This document shows, one piece after another, positions 5,724 to 6,067 of a stretch of 6,067 bases of DNA. The DNA is from Flavobacterium sp. (GTDB lineage: Bacteria; Bacteroidota; Bacteroidia; Flavobacteriales; Flavobacteriaceae): assembly GCA_017989775.1 (NCBI GenBank), contig JAGNPF010000103.1, positions 1 to 6,067 of the forward strand, given 5' to 3'. Position 1 is the stretch's first letter. The number at the start of each line of letters is the position of its first letter. A model generated the notes under the pieces. The model was given only the letters and a program-made list of their open reading frames with translations. It ran no database searches and was not told the DNA's origin. A program made the translations under genes and the position numbers.

Positions 5724-6067
5724 ATGAAAAAAATCATATTTACCCTATTCGTGGGGTTTTCGGCTATTATTCAAGCACAAGAAATCAAACAAGACAGTCT
5801 TCATAAAAACAAACCATTTGTATTGGACGAAGTGATTGTTTCGACCGCTTTCAACAAAATTCAATCACAAAACGTGATGAAAGTCGAACATTCGACCGTT
5901 AAGGAATTACAGCAAAAAGGAACTGCAACCTTAATCGAAGGATTGGCCACCATTCCGGGAGTTTCACAAGTTTCGACGGGAACTTCCATTGGAAAACCAG
6001 TCATTCGAGGCTTGAGCGGCAACCGAGTTTTGGTGTATTCACAAGGGGTTCGAATCGAAAACCAACA
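5724..6067 (+). CDS. TonB-dependent outer-membrane receptor, N-terminal part
   Basis: The frame from the ATG at 5724 is open to the right edge (114 complete codons), so only the signal peptide and the start of the plug domain are present. Residues 1-18 form a Sec signal peptide with a likely cleavage near Gln17-Ala18. A TonB-box-like segment LDEVIV (34-39) follows, then plug-domain sequence: LIEGLATIPGVSQVSTG (70-86) and KPVIRGLSGNRVLVYSQGVR (91-110). The mature N-terminus leads straight to the TonB box, so the carboxypeptidase-like domain common in Bacteroidota SusC-type receptors is absent. This points to a classic siderophore, vitamin or metal-type receptor. The RGLSGNRVLVYSQGVRIENQ region resembles zinc/copper-type receptors, but the substrate cannot be fixed from the plug alone. 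The Cys/His-rich gene just upstream supports a metal-related cargo. No promoter of its own was seen in the 64-bp gap. Confidence 0.9.
   Translation, partial: MKKIIFTLFVGFSAIIQAQEIKQDSLHKNKPFVLDEVIVSTAFNKIQSQNVMKVEHSTVKELQQKGTATLIEGLATIPGVSQVSTGTSIGKPVIRGLSGNRVLVYSQGVRIENQ

Overview
The window looks like chromosomal DNA from a Flavobacterium-like member of the Bacteroidota. The signs are A+T-rich intergenic DNA, A-rich translation leaders instead of Shine-Dalgarno sites, promoter elements of the TTG-N19-TAnnTTTG type used in this phylum, a fused MurF-alanine racemase gene, Bacteroidota-style lipoproteins, and a TonB-dependent receptor. The taxon is inferred from these traits. No phage, insertion sequence, CRISPR array, tRNA or rRNA was seen.

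Layout from left to right. (1) Positions 1-496, minus strand: the N-terminal part of an S41-type (C-terminal-processing-like) protease lipoprotein with the start of a PDZ domain; it runs off the left edge. (2) 552-932, plus: a small lipoprotein of unknown function, divergent from the protease across a 55-bp gap with a TAGATTTG promoter element. (3) 933-1141: a 209-bp non-coding gap with a hairpin. (4) 1142-3571: a MurF-Alr fusion that makes D-alanine and attaches D-Ala-D-Ala to the peptidoglycan precursor. (5) 3641-4057: mscL, the large-conductance mechanosensitive channel, ending in a textbook intrinsic terminator. (6) 4229-5218: asd, aspartate-semialdehyde dehydrogenase, with a well-formed promoter and a 19-bp terminator hairpin. 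(7) 5309-5659: a small exported Cys/His-rich protein, followed by (8) 5724 to the right edge: the start of a TonB-dependent receptor without an N-terminal carboxypeptidase-like domain.

The central genes share a cell-envelope theme. Asd feeds the lysine/diaminopimelate branch that supplies peptidoglycan, MurF-Alr completes the pentapeptide precursor, and MscL protects the envelope from osmotic downshock. They nevertheless appear to be separate transcription units. The last two genes look like a separate small operon for uptake of a metal or metal complex across the outer membrane. This is inferred from the His/Cys-rich protein next to the receptor.

Most of the window is ordinary housekeeping DNA. 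The places that deserve a second look are the Cys/His-rich gene, its apparently near-leaderless promoter packed against the asd terminator, and the orphan lipoprotein beside the protease. I do not see convincing evidence for an entirely new system.
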